Positions 25,400 through 36,077 of a DNA stretch of 64,000 nucleotides are shown piece after piece. Each line of letters begins with the position of its first letter. Within the stretch, counting starts at the first letter, position 1. The translations under genes and the position numbers were made by a program. The notes below the pieces were generated by a model. That model did no database searches. It was not told where the DNA came from and was given only the letters and a program-made list of their open reading frames with translations. The stretch comes from Phascolomyces articulosus (Eukaryota > Mucoromycota > Mucoromycetes > Mucorales > Lichtheimiaceae), in the NCBI GenBank assembly GCA_025677815.1, contig JAIXMP010000021.1:1-64000 (forward strand), in the 5' to 3' direction.

Positions 25400-26224
25400 T
25401 TATTCGTATGTATTAGAAATAGAAAAATGCATTGTTTTTTGTTCTGCTTTATATTAAGCTAACAGAATTCTACTTGATTTATCTTGTAAATTTAAATAAA
25501 GAATTAATTGTATTTCCATTGCATTACTAAAAATTTTATTATGAGGAGAGGAAGTATTTGATTTAAAGATATTTATTATGGTTTTGACGGATCAAACTAG
25601 GAATGAAAACGTAAAAAAAAATAGTAAAAAAGATTGTAACATGTAGGCCAATGTAGTAACCCAGTTCAAGAATTCCATTTGATATAAAGTTATCAAGTGC
25701 TTTTTGTGGCATCCGTTCGCTGTTGTTACATACTATTCATCAGCATTTCTCAATTTTTAATCCTGACAATTAGAGTGCTTTTTCATCATTGTCGTCATTG
25801 TTGTTGTTTTTCTGGACCAAGGGTTTTATCAATAGAAGTATGCAGTAGAGACTACTTTTTGGTCCGCATGTTTCTAAAACTGCAAGCAACAAAACATGCC
25901 TACTATCACATTTCTATATTAATTTACTTCCTTTTATTCCTCATATAGCTTGTGTTTTTGTTAGTAGGTGAATGTCATAATATGGCTTTTGAATTGCTTA
26001 AATGTACAAGCACGATAGTATCGATATTTAGTATTTCCAAAAACCTTTGGTAAAGAAAGGTTATGAGGAAAAGGCAGCATGATTCATTATTATATATTTT
26101 AAACACTCAACTCCGCCAAAAAAGGTTTGGATTTTTGCTTTATAGTTTATAGATTTACCTGCACCTCTGTCTCTTTCTCCCTCGTCTTTTTTTTCCCTTT
26201 CTTTCTTTTTCAACATAAATAAGT
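25400..26224. other. 0.8-kb spacer upstream of the aftiphilin-like gene
   Basis: Contains the 3' region of the pseudogene and the promoter of the next gene. A CT-rich leader (26167-26213) precedes the ATG at 26225. The frame at 25697-25948 has no coding character. Confidence 0.5.
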
Positions 26225-28188
26225 ATGAGCAATGCAGAGCTAAATTCGACAACAAGCGATATTACTACAACAACTGACGATCAAGAAAATAAAAACGACA
26301 ATCATATTACAGAAAGTCACGACGATTCTATAACAGCTCCTACCGCCACCACCACCAGTTCTACCAAAAAAGAATGGAGTGAAGAAGAGGAAGAAGAAGA
26401 AGAATATCGAGGCAACAGCAGTAGTACAACCACTGTAACGACAGCTGCAACTTCTAATGGTGGTCATGATGAAAAGCAGGACCAACATGAAGACAGACAA
26501 GATGAATTTGGAGAGTTTGATGAGGAATTTGCTACACCTATTGATGCTGATGACGATTTTGGCGATTTTGGCGATTTTGATGATTTCCAAGAAACAACAA
26601 CTGATCTAGAACCTCTCAATGATGACGACTATGATAATGACGACTTTAATAATCCTGTTATTGCTGATCCGCCGGCACCAACGGAAGCGGAAGAGTATGT
26701 GCGTAACCTAAAAATAAAACCTTTTTGAATGAATTATTTGGAGGACGGGAGAGATAATGAAGCAAGTTTTTTGCTTATCCAAAAAGATATATTTTATTTA
26801 CAACAATACTAGGTTAAAGCCTTAGAAGCTGCAACACAACCTGCTTCAGAATATGTCCAACAGTTTTTCCAAAGAATATGGATAAAGGATGTAATACCCC
26901 AAGATGAACCTATGGTAGCTTCTCCAGATCCGATAGAAACCGAACCAATTTCTGGTGGAATATTATGCACACAATGCAGGTAAACAAAATAAATAAAGAG
27001 AAAATACCATGGGATCAACTGTTTACCTTTTTATAGTAAGCGTGGGACAACAAACCAAAAGTATATAAAGAAAAAAACTAACTTTAAAATATATACGTTT
27101 TTATCAAGTCATGATCTTTGGGATAAACTTTCTCGAGATTCAGTCTTTTATAATCCTATTACTGGTGCTATAGGTCAATTTCAATGGACTCGTTCAGAAT
27201 CCAATCGAGGATATTTGAATGCATTAGGTGTAACCATCAATTATGAAGAGGTAAGGAAAAAAGAAGAATGGGCTGGAAGAGGTATAGCGTGTGTGTCTAA
27301 ATTATTAATTAATTTTTTTGTTTTTGGGAATTAACCTGTCAATTTCTTATTTAGAAATTAAGTCCTGGAAGTACTCCAAATTCCCCTATAGGAGGCAGTA
27401 AACGGCCACAATCTAACTATTTGGATACAAAGACTCGATCGATTACTGGAAGCGCCATGGGTGCATCAACAACGGCAATCGCGGAGGACGGATCAACAAC
27501 GGACAAACGCACTTCTCCGAATCATCATGTTCGATCGGCATCCTTGTCCGGTGTCGGTATTTCTACGGCCAATGGTCGTGATGGAACGGATAAAAAGCAA
27601 GCCGTCGAAGAAGAACCTGAATTAGATATTGATATTGCTAAAGCTTATTGTGAATTAACTGAAGGTAAATAGAAAGAAAGAGAGTTTAATACAATATTTA
27701 TAATTAAACGTTGTATTTCTGTATATTAATCATAACTCATTTAATCTTTATAAATAGAAACTATTCGAATATTCCCAGACGAAAAATTAAAATCCATGGT
27801 AGTAGAATTGACTCGATTACAGCGACAAGCATCCGAATATCTTGGTTATTTATTGGATCAACGTGAGCAACTCATGATGGATGCGGAAACGTATAATGAT
27901 TTGATCAGCTGTATTGTGGGACATGCTCAACGATTAAGAGAGCAAAATGTAGCCAAGGATGCTAGTCCAGCAATGGTATCCAAGAAAAAGAAAGCTGGTG
28001 GCGGTCTCAATATGTTACGTCGTAAACAAAATAGTGCATCACAAGCGGCATTTAGTACATCGATGGGTGGAGGTGTTGTTGGTGTGAAGCAAGGTGGTAA
28101 TATGGCTACTCCTGCTACTGTTGGACAAAAGAAAAGTGGAGCTACACCAATAGTATCAGCTACAGCTGAGGGTCGTCGATCAATGTAA
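26225..28188 (+). CDS. aftiphilin-like clathrin/AP-1 accessory protein
   Basis: Six exons (26225-26698, 26813-26979, 27037-27060, 27109-27250, 27355-27664, 27758-28188) give 515 residues. The first about 160 residues are acidic and disordered with FGEFDEEF and DFGDFGDFDDF, motifs that bind clathrin-adaptor ear domains in aftiphilin-type proteins. A clathrin-binding-box-like region follows: HDLWDKLSRDSVFYN, then GQFQWTRSESNRGYLNALGV, close to the F-x-W..S..N...L..LG pattern of the aftiphilin clathrin-binding domain. The C-terminal part has a short coiled coil (SMVVELTRLQRQASEYLG and onward) and a basic, Gly-rich tail. I infer a role in AP-1/clathrin traffic between Golgi and endosomes, comparable to yeast Laa2. 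Exon 1 must use the donor TAT|GTGCGT to stay in frame. Exon 3 is a 24-nt microexon between introns of 57 and 48 bp. Confidence 0.8.
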
Positions 28189-28797
28189 ACGATCAATGTA
28201 AAAAAAATACTTTTTTCTCTCACTCTTGCTCCCTCCTTTCTTTCTCTCACACATCTTTTCACCAGATCCATAACCTCCAGAATACCTACTACTACTCTCT
28301 TTATTTCTCTCTTTTGTTCATTCTCCTTTTATATATACTCTCCTATACTTAAATAATCTCTTTCTCTTTTTATTTTATTGTTATTAACACAAAAAAAAGC
28401 TATACGTACATATTATATTTATATATAAATCAATTATGCTAAATAATCTATTAAAAATGCTATAAATTATGGGGTATCAAAAATTCGTGGATCTAGTTTT
28501 TTTTTTTATTTTCTCATCAATATACATATGTAGATCGTAATGTTTTGCTGATGTACACACATGTATAGTAATCATTATCGTATTCCTACAAAAAAAACAC
28601 GGTCTATTATGATTTCTTGGCTCTTTTTTGATTACACTACTAAAGTTTACTTTTGTAGTAATAGTAAAATTAGGTCTTTTTTATGTACATGAGTTATTAC
28701 GAAAGAGAGAAAAGAAGAGTATATATAAAGTGAATAGAATGTGTTAATGGCAGGTGGGTGAAGAGAGAAAGGGAGCAATAGGGTATATATATACAGA
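28189..28797. other. convergent 3' intergenic region
   Basis: 609 bp between the aftiphilin-like gene and YAF9. CT-rich directly after the stop (28215-28260), then AT-rich. No gene seen. Confidence 0.5.
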
Positions 28798-29655
28798 TCA
28801 ATTTATCTTTTCCTGCTCGAGTGCTAACTTGCGTTGCCTTAACTGAAGAATTTGTTGATTTACTTCACGTTGAGCCTTTTCCAATCGATCCAGTTCTTCT
28901 TGTTCCATTTGAACAGAAAATGGTGGAAGAGCATAATCTTTACCCGTATACTTGCGAAGAGGTAATCCAGATGATCCAGCTACATTATTATCAGCCAAGA
29001 TTTGGTAGAATACTTCTGTTGGTTCATTAAACACCTTTAGATTAAAAGTTAGTAAATTTGTCATGAATACAAATAATGCATAGAATTTAATAAGAAAATG
29101 AATCTACGAACCAATTCATCATATAGAAAACATGTTACTGGTTTATCCTTCGGCCAGGGTCCACCAGATGGATCATCTTGATAGGGATGTAATCGAATAT
29201 GGTGATAGAGTTGTGCAGCCTTTTCGTTCGCGCTTGGATGAAAATAGACTTTAACCAATACTTCAAACTCACCCCAACCCGTTTCGTGTAATTCAAAGGG
29301 AGGTTCTTCAATTGCTTTTTTTTGCACATTTAAAAACCCATTTGATTAATTAAAAACGTAATATGTAAAAGTATATATGTATATAATAGGGATTCTCTCC
29401 TTCAATAAGACGATGGAACGTCTCTTTTTTTTTCAGGTACTTACTTCTTACGGGATTAGCATAGGTGTCATGGAGTCGAAAAACAACCTTTTTGATGCAA
29501 AAACTAAGATCGCCGTGAAAGCCTTTAAATCCAACTGTCCATTTATGTGTATGATCTGAATCGTTGGCTTTTTTCCCAGTTAATGGTGTAGCAAAGTTAT
29601 ACGTATATACTGGAAGGGTAACACTGACACCTTTCATTCGTTTGTTGCTTGCCAT
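28798..29655 (-). CDS. YAF9: YEATS-domain histone acylation reader
   Basis: Subunit shared by the SWR1 remodeller (H2A.Z deposition) and NuA4 acetyltransferase in yeast; GAS41 in animals. Three exons (29655-29445, 29314-29112, 29034-28798) give 216 residues versus 226 in yeast. The YEATS fold is clear: HTHKWTVGFKGF, KKVVFRLHDTYANPVR, then PPFELHETGWGEFEVLVKVY with the acyl-lysine pocket GWGEF, and YHHIRLHPYQ. A C-terminal coiled coil follows (QMEQEELDRLEKAQREVNQQ and on), as in Yaf9. The intron 1 acceptor is an A-run followed by AG|CA, unusual among these introns, but it gives the expected sequence. Starts 114 bp from the divergent DAD1. Confidence 0.95.
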
Positions 29656-29769
29656 TTTTTAAAGGTGGTATTATTTTTGTAAAGTGAGAAAAAGAAAAAA
29701 AGTATTAAAGTTCAGCCTATTTCTTTATTTTTTATTTTTTTTTCTTCTTTCCTTTTTACTTTTTTCACA
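29656..29769. promoter_or_regulatory. bidirectional promoter YAF9 / DAD1
   Basis: Only 114 bp separate the two divergent start codons, so promoter elements and both leaders must share this interval. The DAD1 side is a long pyrimidine tract (about 29718-29766); the YAF9 side is purine-rich on the plus strand, meaning a CT-rich leader for YAF9. No specific factor site recognised. Confidence 0.6.
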
Positions 29770-30021
29770 ATGGATGCCAATCGTACATTAAAGACATTTG
29801 ATATTGAACGTGGACGATTATTACGTGAAGCAAGACAAGAACTTACGCAACTTGTTGCCCATCTCAATAATCTCAATCAAAACATACAAACACTTAATTC
29901 CATTGCCACCGGATTCCGGGAACCCTCTAATCTTTGGCACGATTTTCATGCTGCTCTAAAACCTGAACCAGAAGAAACGACTGGTGGTAATGGTGATTTA
30001 GAACCAATGGATACTCGTTGA
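29770..30021 (+). CDS. DAD1: DASH/Dam1 complex subunit Dad1
   Basis: A small kinetochore protein of the ten-subunit DASH ring that couples chromosomes to microtubules in fungi. Intronless, 83 residues. The family core is visible: RLLREARQELTQLVAHLNNL, NQNIQTLNSIATGFREPSNL, then WHDFHAAL, corresponding to the conserved L..N..L..N.......G.EF....LW..F pattern of Dad1. The tail is acidic and variable. Ends 81 bp from the convergent AtuA-family gene. Confidence 0.88.
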   Translation: MDANRTLKTFDIERGRLLREARQELTQLVAHLNNLNQNIQTLNSIATGFREPSNLWHDFHAALKPEPEETTGGNGDLEPMDTR

Positions 30022-30102
30022 TGATATACATATATAAAGAACAAGATATCATTTATTGATTTATACATATTTTGCTACGATAATAACACATGGCATAATT
30101 TT

Positions 30103-32601
30103 TTAAAGTCGAGCATCGGCAGGAACCATATCAGCAGGAATTTCAACGTCGACACCACTGATGACAACTTGTGCGAACGATTTTCCTTGTTTATCCATTA
30201 ACAATGAATTCAAGCCTCCGCCACCTATAGTACAATGTATAATTTTATAGTTAGCATATTAATAATCATTGTAAATATTAATAATAATAATCTTATATTT
30301 GCATTAATCTTCATCAATTGATATCTTATCTCTCTTACCAAGTGCATGGGTCAAGACAAAGTTAAATGCAAGCAATCCTGGAAGTTCATAACGTTTTACA
30401 CTTCCTTGACATAAATGTTGCATATATTTGGCAATAACTTTTTCCGTTACACTACGTTTAATGTACGGCAAGTATTTTGAATCACGAGCAATGATACCGA
30501 CATTGGATACATCACCCTTATCGCCACTGCGACCAAATGCAACGCTGATCAACTTGGTTTTAACAAGTCCCTTAGTTTCAGTAGCTGTAGGGATAGGTGG
30601 TAAAGCAGTAATGTTTTGATATTTGAGAGCATCATCCCAATTATCCCATTCAATCTTTTGTAACGTTGAGCCCAATACGAATTCAGTAGTAGCTTTGGAC
30701 TTGGGTAAAAGGCATGGGAAGTGGACAATGTTAGGCAATGGGATGGGTGTGCCACCAAAACCTGTTCCTGGGGCCATACATGTTACAGGCTATATGTTAT
30801 AGTGATATGCATAAAGAAAGCGGGTTCGAGCGGATTAGTTTTATCTTTACATTGATAATAGATATATCTTTTTTTTTTTTTTAGAAAAAGAGAATACTTT
30901 ACAGCCATGATTTCATTTGCAAGCATTTGAAGGGCCTTGCGTTCATTATGCGTAGCAGAGACTCTGAGAACAACTTCGCGCGTATTAAGAGACTTAGCAT
31001 TAACACTTTTTATATAGTGGATGATATATAAATACATTGCATATTAATTTCAAAGTTAACGAGATATTTCATCTGACTCTTTTCTTTAATTACTTACCCA
31101 TAAAGTGCGATCTCGGACCCAAGTGGTTCAATATTAATCTCACGGAAATCATCCATACCGCGTTGCTTGAGAATACGACGTGCTCGTTCAATAATGGCTA
31201 TACCAACTACTTCAGCCTTATGGTGCATTATTATCGAAAATATATAGCAGATGAGTAAGTTTTTATATTGTTTGCATTGGTGTTTATTTATGCTCAAATA
31301 TCTATCTCAATAATATATATCTTTTTTTTTTTTTTTTACCTTGCCTCTGGCATCTTCACCACCAATAATGAGTGTACCACTGACAGACCAACCGTCGATA
31401 AAAATACCACAGCATTTAAGGTAAGGTGTTGCTTGATGTCCTTTTGCTCCCTTGACATGAACACGATTTTCTCCAACTTGGGTCAGTTGTACTTGTCTCA
31501 TATCCAAGATAACATCAGCCAAAATATATAATGCTGGATCAAGCGTTTCATAGAGAATTTGTTCTGCAACTGTGCCAACGGTTACTAGACCACCAGTTTT
31601 GACAGGCTTAGTAACAACGAATTCACCGTTTTCTTCAAACTCAACAATGGGGTAACCCATATTGGAGTAGCCACCGTAAGGAGAGTAAGCTGCTTTACGC
31701 CAATCGGTAAAGTTACCACCGGTAGCATGACATCCACATTCAATGATATGACCTGCTAAAGAGGCAGACGCCAACAAATCATAATATTTATCTTTTTGTT
31801 TGGATGGTTCCCAACCATACTCATACATGAGAGGACCAACCACAATAGCAGAATCGACGACACGACCAGTGACAACGATGTCAGCACCAGCTTCCAAAGC
31901 GGCGGCAATACCTTTGGCACCCAAATAAGCATTCATTGAAACAATGGGTTCCCCATTGATTGGAAATCGATCAGCATCTAATTCCAAGTTCTTGACAGAC
32001 AATGGAGAAAATGATATGATATCATTTTTGAATGTATCCAATGTAGTGATATTTTCACCATTCATCATATCGTCGCCAACAACAGCAGCCACTTTCATGC
32101 CTTTGATATTGAGTTTGTCGCATAATTTTTCAATAGCTGCTTTACAACCTAATGGATCAAGAGCGCCTGCATTGGTAATAACTTTGGTCTTATTCTTTTG
32201 AAGGTCTGGAAGTAAACGATTCAGAACTTGACCCAGGAATTGTTGAATGTAATCAGAACCAAGTTGGCTATTGATTAGATCATTTTTACCGCCAGCCATC
32301 ATACGAGCGTTCTTTTTGACTGCCAATACACCCATCGTGATTTCTATATAAATTTTTAAATACAATTTTAGTAACTTTATCGATCTATTATTTTACCCAA
32401 ACACAAAAATCATGCTTTTTGTGGATAACTGGTTTGAAAAATTTATATATTGCTTTTTTTACCTGCAAGATAGTCAGCAACAAGATAATCTAGATTGGCA
32501 CCTTCTTCATAAACAAGTTGGGCTGCAGCTTCAGGTGAATCGCCTAAGAAGGCGGAATAACAGCCGATACGAACATTAGATTTTCCAGATTTTGGTGGCA
32601 T
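30103..32601 (-). CDS. AtuA-family (DUF1446) protein
   Basis: Related to bacterial AtuA of the acyclic terpene (citronellol/geraniol) utilisation cluster; biochemical function unproven in fungi. Six exons: 32601-32463, 32343-31340, 31216-31098, 31005-30903, 30789-30339, 30224-30103; 645 residues. The N-terminal AtuA domain shows [69 protein letters not shown] and [12 protein letters not shown]. The C-terminal AtuA-like part begins near residue 500: [20 protein letters not shown], then [20 protein letters not shown] created by the last splice, ending [11 protein letters not shown]. Fusion of both domains is the usual fungal form. No targeting signal is obvious. Confidence 0.9.
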
Positions 32602-34796
32602 TGTTCACTCCTTTATTTTTAATTATATGACAAGAAGAGGTAAAGAAGAGAGAAAAAAAAAAAAAGGGGGAAAAGAAAAAGAAAATGGAAAATAAAATCT
32701 TGCATAACGTGAGAGACTCAGATTTATTTTGTGGGGTTGAATGATGGAACTAAGATTCTCCGATTTGCACTGTTGCCCCTTTCGGCTTGTGACAAGGTAT
32801 ACTGCTATTATTTACACATCATCGATGTTATGAAATGACTGCTATTATAAAATGTATATGTGGTTCATGCCTAATGTGTTTTTCATGTAATATATATAAG
32901 CGCATAATAGTTTACCAAACTATCAGAATAATGGGTATGGGTATGGGAATGACTAAAGGTATGAAAGATGGCCACCCAATTTTTTTCTTTTAAGAAGTAT
33001 ATAACATTGATTGTTCTATTGTGGGAAAAACGTAAGTCAATTTCCCACTAGTGTGATATTAATTCATGAAACGTAATACTATACCACATTTATAAAGATA
33101 CTATATAGAATATACACATTTCTCATAAATGCACAGACACACTGCTCGGGGTAAAATGTTGGACACGTTTTAGTAATATTTGTTGTTGATGCGAGTTCTC
33201 CCATGAAATCGTTCATAACTTAGTTGCTATATATAAACCAGTAGATATCGATACGCCCAGGACATTTCTATTCTGTTAAGCCTAATTTGATACTATAGAC
33301 AGCAAACCCAATCAAAGACATGTAAACTTGTATTTTTTTTAGTAGTAATCTCATCAAGGACAAAAAGATGTACAGGTACAACAAAAAATTATAGCGACAT
33401 AATATACACAGGCATACACGCAAAACAAATTTGATCATCATAGAACCAAGAAAAAATGAAACATAGAAATAAAGCATTTGATCTAGTAGGTTTTATATGT
33501 AACGTTTATTTCATAATAATTCATTCTATATTTTAACACTGCGACACATGTATCAAGAGATACTAATATATTTTTACATGTATTTACATTAGATTATGGA
33601 CGAATGAAACAAAAAAAAAAAAAAATAAACATTTCGGAGCCGATTATGAAAGGTCGACCTGAAAAATTCGAAGACTATGGGTAACGAGGATCAGCATCGA
33701 CTTCTAAAGATACAGATGGGCCTGTTTCATTTGCTTAGATTCATATATGTACCAGCACATTCTTTTATATTATACAAAATACAAAAACAATAAAAACAAT
33801 AAAAACAATAAAAAATATAAAAGAACAAGGTAAATAGGATTAGCGTTTCAGAAAAAAAGATACATTATAATTATATGAAATGGTAGTATATTGACTTGTA
33901 TGTCATTTTATATTTGTTTCCCTCCAAGTCTTATTTATACATATAACAAACTTTTCCATAATATAATAATATGAAGTTTCTGTATGAAGAAACGGTTCAT
34001 CTAATTTGTATTTCATTTTGTACGCGTTTTATATAATAGAAACAAATTGTTCATCCTCTAAATCATATTACAAAAAATAGATATAAATTGCTTGGTATTT
34101 ATTATACTCTTATTTATTTTAACTTTCTAACCAATAAAAAACACCCTCCATTACCCTCCTATATACATAAATGTGGTTTTTTTATTATTTCCCATCATGT
34201 CTATTCAATAAATGAATAGTTTCGTGTTATCGATGATTCATTTACCGTACCTAGTTTCTATAAAAAATATTCACAGAGAGAAAATGTGGATAGGAATTAA
34301 TTGATTGAATATATATATTGTTAAACCTAAACCTTTCCTTCTCAAACGCGTCGTGTTAATGTCTTTTTCATCACCAGGGCAATATGTTAAATAATGATGA
34401 AATTCTTACCGTTTCTGTTTTTTTTTTGTTCATGATGCTAAGATGATCATGCTTTATCCAACAAGTTTCTTTTTGCTTCTTATTAACCTCCACAAAAAAC
34501 TAAATACAAGAGAACACTCTATTTTAATAAATTAGAAGATAACAAAAAGAAAAGCAAAATAAATATCCCAACTCACCTCAAGAAAACACCTAAATAGTTT
34601 CCACCTCCCCCCCTTTTTTTTCTCTTCTATGATACTCCTTCCCATAAAAACTTATGTTCTTTCTCTCTTCTTCTTCCCTCCACTTGTACCATTACCATCA
34701 ATACTTACTCTAGCTTAGCTTTTCCTCCTAAATGAGAGGGTTTTTCAACTGATACCACAAATCTTCATTCATATATAATCTCATCCCAAAGTACTG

Positions 34797-34870
34797 CAAG
34801 GAAGCGACCATATGTCTATAGGCACAGGTCAAGCCAGTCTTCCACATTAATAAATATAAAATTTAACCTA
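34797..34870 (+). repeat. dispersed 74-bp repeat, copy 1
   Basis: Shares about three quarters of its positions with 56982-57054 in the same orientation. Both begin GCAAGGAAG(C/T)GACCA and end in an A/T-rich TAATAAA..TTTAACCTA. The first half is distinctly GC-richer than the surroundings and vaguely resembles a tRNA D-arm and anticodon region (CAGGTC...AGTCTT), as in tRNA-derived SINEs; this is a suggestion only. Confidence 0.6.
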
Positions 34871-36055
34871 AGCAAGATAAATGCTAAAGCAGATTACCTT
34901 ACTAAAAGCATAAGCATGCACTTTTTCTTCAAATATTTATATATAGTACATTGAAATACAAGGTCATATTTGTTTTGCGTGATTAGAATATAGATACAGT
35001 CTGCTGTATGGTTGTAAGATGCTATTTATAAAAGTTTCCCTGTTGTTACTAAAATAATAGTTATGTAAGAAAGCTACCTTTTTGTAAGTTATATAAATGC
35101 AACAGTTCCTTTGGCACACATGATAAGTTTAAGTAAATAAAAAAGATAAAATTGTTACAGAAGGAAAAATAAAAGAAAGTGGAGTCGCACATCGTATGAA
35201 TTTTTGGAAATTGTGCAATATTTCAATGTGATAGAAAAGGGTTATAATGTATTACTTATTAACAAGAGGAAGCTATTAAACTTTATATATGACTAGCGAA
35301 GTGACTATATATTAACTATTTCAAAGTGAAAACTTTTTAATTACAATTACCCTTCAGGGTCAACCAGCAATTCAATGTATGCGGGCAGCTACATTGTTAT
35401 CGTCATTAGTTCCCCCCCTTTTTTTTCTAATATGCTAATTGTAGCAACGATGATAGTTCAACTATTATGTGATAAATAATAAAGTAAATATACTTTAATA
35501 TTATAATGCATACAAATACTACGAAAAAAAAAGCTTGTATATTACTAATAGGTGAACCATATTCCAATATTTTATTACCATCATATATTGCAGTGATATG
35601 GAAAATAAAGTTTTAAATCAATAAAGTAAATGGACGTTATGCAAGATGATTATATTGAAGAACTCAGCTTTGTTTTTGGTAAATACGTAATTTTTTTTAT
35701 GCATATTTATTATGCATCCAAAGTAGAATCACATTGACCCATTTTTTGGTTTGGAAAAAGGCCGTTTTGTTTTTTTCATACAATAAAATCACAAGTTATT
35801 TTTTATTTATTTATTTGTAAAATCTAGTACAATAGGAAGGGGTTATTTTTACTGTTGTTGCATTTTTGTTGGGTATATATCAGTTGAAATAAAATGGATG
35901 TGTTGTGTATACTATATAGGTGTGATAGTGTTGTATTTATCAGTATTTCTGTATAACTTATTGAATAATAATTTATAACGAAATGAAAAAGGGATTGTTG
36001 ATGTTATTACAATGGTGAATATATATAGTACTAGAAATATAACAAATTTGTGATG

Positions 36056-36076
36056 TGTGTGTGTGTGTGTGTGTGT
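36056..36076. repeat. GT microsatellite
   Basis: About ten GT units directly downstream of the phosphate-transporter stop codon. Confidence 0.9.
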
Positions 36077-36077
36077 T

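Larger units (their letters stand above)
32602..36077. other. 3.5-kb gene-free stretch
   Basis: Between the AtuA-family gene start and the SPX transporter stop. Very AT-rich, with homopolymer runs and no frame with coding character. Contains one copy of a diverged noncoding repeat at 34797-34870 and an alternating GT run at 36056-36076 just beyond the transporter stop. Confidence 0.6.

Noticed and set aside
30820..30845. B-box-like GGGTTCGAG suggesting a tRNA
   Set aside because: It lies in an intron of the AtuA-family gene, with no A box, acceptor stem or cloverleaf around it.
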